Shown here: one piece after another, positions 30,312 through 31,813 of the stretch
Layout: each line of letters starts with the position of its first letter
Position numbering within the stretch: position 1 is the stretch's first letter
Virus record (IMG/VR): IMGVR_UViG_3300030329_002390
Coordinates: 1 to 31,813 of that record
Direction: 5' to 3' (one strand)
Origin: a virus
DNA length: 31,813 nucleotides
Program-made: the position numbers and the translations under genes
Notes under the pieces: generated by a model
Seen by the model: the letters and a program-made list of their open reading frames with translations, nothing else
Database searches by the model: none
What the model was told of the DNA's origin: nothing

Positions 30312-31813
30312 ACGTTTTTCTTCCAAGGTATAGGTTGATCTTTAATCTTCTTTGCTCTTGATTCAGAAATTAGCACATCCATTAAGTTACGTCTAGCCAA
30401 AGTTAATTTGCGCCTTGGTATATCACGTAGGCATCGATAGGCTAACGCAAGAGACATAGCCAGGTCATCGTGCATACCTCTTGGGGCTTCTGGACATATC
30501 TTAGTAACAACCAATGCTCTTAGTTCAGCAAGGACTTGTATGTCCATCTTCATTATCATTCCTTGTGTTACATACTCGCGCAAAGTTTCATAAGCATCAA
30601 GTTTTGATTTTGTTGTTGTTGTCCAATCTTTCATATTGTGGTCTAGCCATAAGTTCTTATATCCCATATGTCTTAAACGATATAAGACAACGTGACCGTG
30701 GTTATTGCTTTCACATAAGACACGAGCATCATTAAACCATTGTGCTATCTTTAATACCACATCAGCAAATCCAGAAGGACTAATTAGATTATTACGATAG
30801 TGATAAATAGGCTGTAGTGTAGCCATAGAAATAACAGATATAGTAGAGTAATCACCACCAACACCAGCAGCAACATCAACACCGATTGCGTAAACGTCAT
30901 CGTCACGGGGTTCTTCGTACAATCTTTCGTTTCCATCAAAATGTATTCCCTCTATTTCACGTATATCATCTAAGGTAAAATAAGTAGAAGCAGCAAAATG
31001 GAACGCATCATCTAGGCAACCCGGATATTCTCTACGAAACTTTTCCAATCCGATGGTGGCTATTTGTTGTCTTCTCCAGTTTAACTGGTCATATGAACAA
31101 CCATAAGAACGTATCAAATACTTTTCCTCTTCGGTTGGTTCAAAGTCTTTTGGTGCTGGTAATCTATACTTCTCGTGATCGTGCCACCAGTAACTGATTA
31201 GATGCCAGCCATTCTCAGGAGCACCCATAATAAGGCGATGAAAGACATCACCGGGCTTATTAGGAGTACTTTCAATAATAATCTGGCCTTCGCCAATCGT
31301 GGCGATAACCTGCGCCAACATCTCTTCCCCGTCATCATAAAATGCAAACTCCGATAAATGAACTGAAGACAAAGTAAACGATCTGGTACCACCCTTACTT
31401 CCGGCAGTAAATGAGCAAAGCTGTGCGCCGGTCTCTGAAAATTCCAGTGTAGTACTATTGTCTATGCTTAGACTCTTACGCAATATATTCGGCAGCGAGT
31501 TGTGCATCATACTGTCCATCTTTCGTAGATGCTTTGCTGACCGTTCGTGGAAACTAATTACACCAAACTTCAAAGGGTCTTTGGTCTGATACGTACTCCA
31601 TAGCGCATACGCCCTAAGCACGGTGCTTATACCAATCTGTCTTGGCTTAAGTATGATAACCTTCTTATGTTTCTTTAACTTAGCCAACAATGCTATCTGC
31701 TCATTATTGGGCGTAAAGTTTACCAACTTACCAGAATACTTGTCTTGTATTTTCAACAACTGTATGAACTTTACTGGATCATTTAATACAGGCTCTAACT
31801 CAACACGTATCTT
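30308..31813 (-). CDS. terL: Terminase large subunit (5' end cut by window edge)
   Basis: The packaging motor. This copy lacks only the first seven codons, which appear at the left end (start at 437). Full numbering gives Walker A KPRQIGIST at about 63-71, Walker B-like region HLSEFAFYDD, and nuclease-domain acidic motifs GVDVAAGVGGDYS, a Glu in VLCESNNHG, and the C-terminal MHDDLAMSLAL. Both ATPase and nuclease parts are intact. Full length is 508 residues. ATG at 31759 is not the true start: the frame stays open upstream to the edge. It is followed by the portal gene with an ATGA overlap. Confidence 0.93.
   Translation of the reverse strand, partial: KIRVELEPVLNDPVKFIQLLKIQDKYSGKLVNFTPNNEQIALLAKLKKHKKVIILKPRQIGISTVLRAYALWSTYQTKDPLKFGVISFHERSAKHLRKMDSMMHNSLPNILRKSLSIDNSTTLEFSETGAQLCSFTAGSKGGTRSFTLSSVHLSEFAFYDDGEEMLAQVIATIGEGQIIIESTPNKPGDVFHRLIMGAPENGWHLISYWWHDHEKYRLPAPKDFEPTEEEKYLIRSYGCSYDQLNWRRQQIATIGLEKFRREYPGCLDDAFHFAASTYFTLDDIREIEGIHFDGNERLYEEPRDDDVYAIGVDVAAGVGGDYSTISVISMATLQPIYHYRNNLISPSGFADVVLKIAQWFNDARVLCESNNHGHVVLYRLRHMGYKNLWLDHNMKDWTTTTKSKLDAYETLREYVTQGMIMKMDIQVLAELRALVVTKICPEAPRGMHDDLAMSLALAYRCLRDIPRRKLTLARRNLMDVLISESRAKKIKDQPIPWKKNV
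31398..31813. repeat. Imperfect end overlap, right copy
   Basis: The partner of bases 1-416, inside the 5' part of the large terminase gene. The two copies are about 96% identical by direct count. Coordinates in the left copy plus 31397 give the matching position here. Confidence 0.95.

Overview
The window is the essentially complete genome of a small tailed bacteriophage with a podovirus-like virion. Both ends lie inside the large terminase gene, and bases 1-416 match 31398-31813 with 18 differences, so the sequence closes into a circle of about 31.4 kb. The ends are not identical. This fits a circularly permuted or circular-mapping genome assembled from a mixed population better than a fixed terminal repeat. 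The DNA is AT-rich and gene-dense. Genes start from Shine-Dalgarno sites and many overlap by ATGA or TAATG. I see no integrase, repressor, RNA polymerase, DNA polymerase, tRNA or CRISPR array, so a virulent phage relying on host transcription and replication enzymes is likely. The host cannot be named from the sequence.

Layout. A 547-bp control region (1766-2312) separates two divergent transcription units. It holds TATCC-type repeats, two palindromes and weak promoter-like elements. Rightward (2313-8101) lies the early unit: small unrecognised proteins (two with zinc-binding cysteine clusters), a 33-residue membrane peptide, a ribbon-helix-helix protein, a minimal SWIM zinc-finger protein, a replication pair resembling lambda O and P in arrangement, three more unknown genes, and a Sak/DUF1071-type single-strand annealing protein. 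It ends at a rho-independent terminator (8153-8177).

Leftward (1765 to 1, then across the circle from 31397 to 8176) lies the late unit, in transcription order: an unknown protein, a RusA-like resolvase, an L,D-transpeptidase-like lysis enzyme, large terminase, portal, an FmdB-like zinc-ribbon protein, two unknown head-region proteins, scaffold, major capsid protein, decoration protein, a terminator, tail adaptor, tail nozzle, three collar/tail accessory proteins, two coiled-coil internal virion proteins, a 1826-residue internal virion protein, a small virion protein, tail fibre, a small protein, a holin-like protein, a 25-residue membrane peptide and a small-terminase-like helix-turn-helix protein.

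How it works together. The O-like and P-like proteins probably load the host helicase. The best candidate origin is an array of eight 11-bp units in helical phase (5104-5211) inside the O-like gene, in the part encoding the interdomain linker. The annealing protein and RusA-like resolvase would handle recombination and branched DNA before packaging by the terminase. Early genes share an AAGGATAA ribosome-binding motif with CA-rich leaders, while late genes use AGGAG-type sites.
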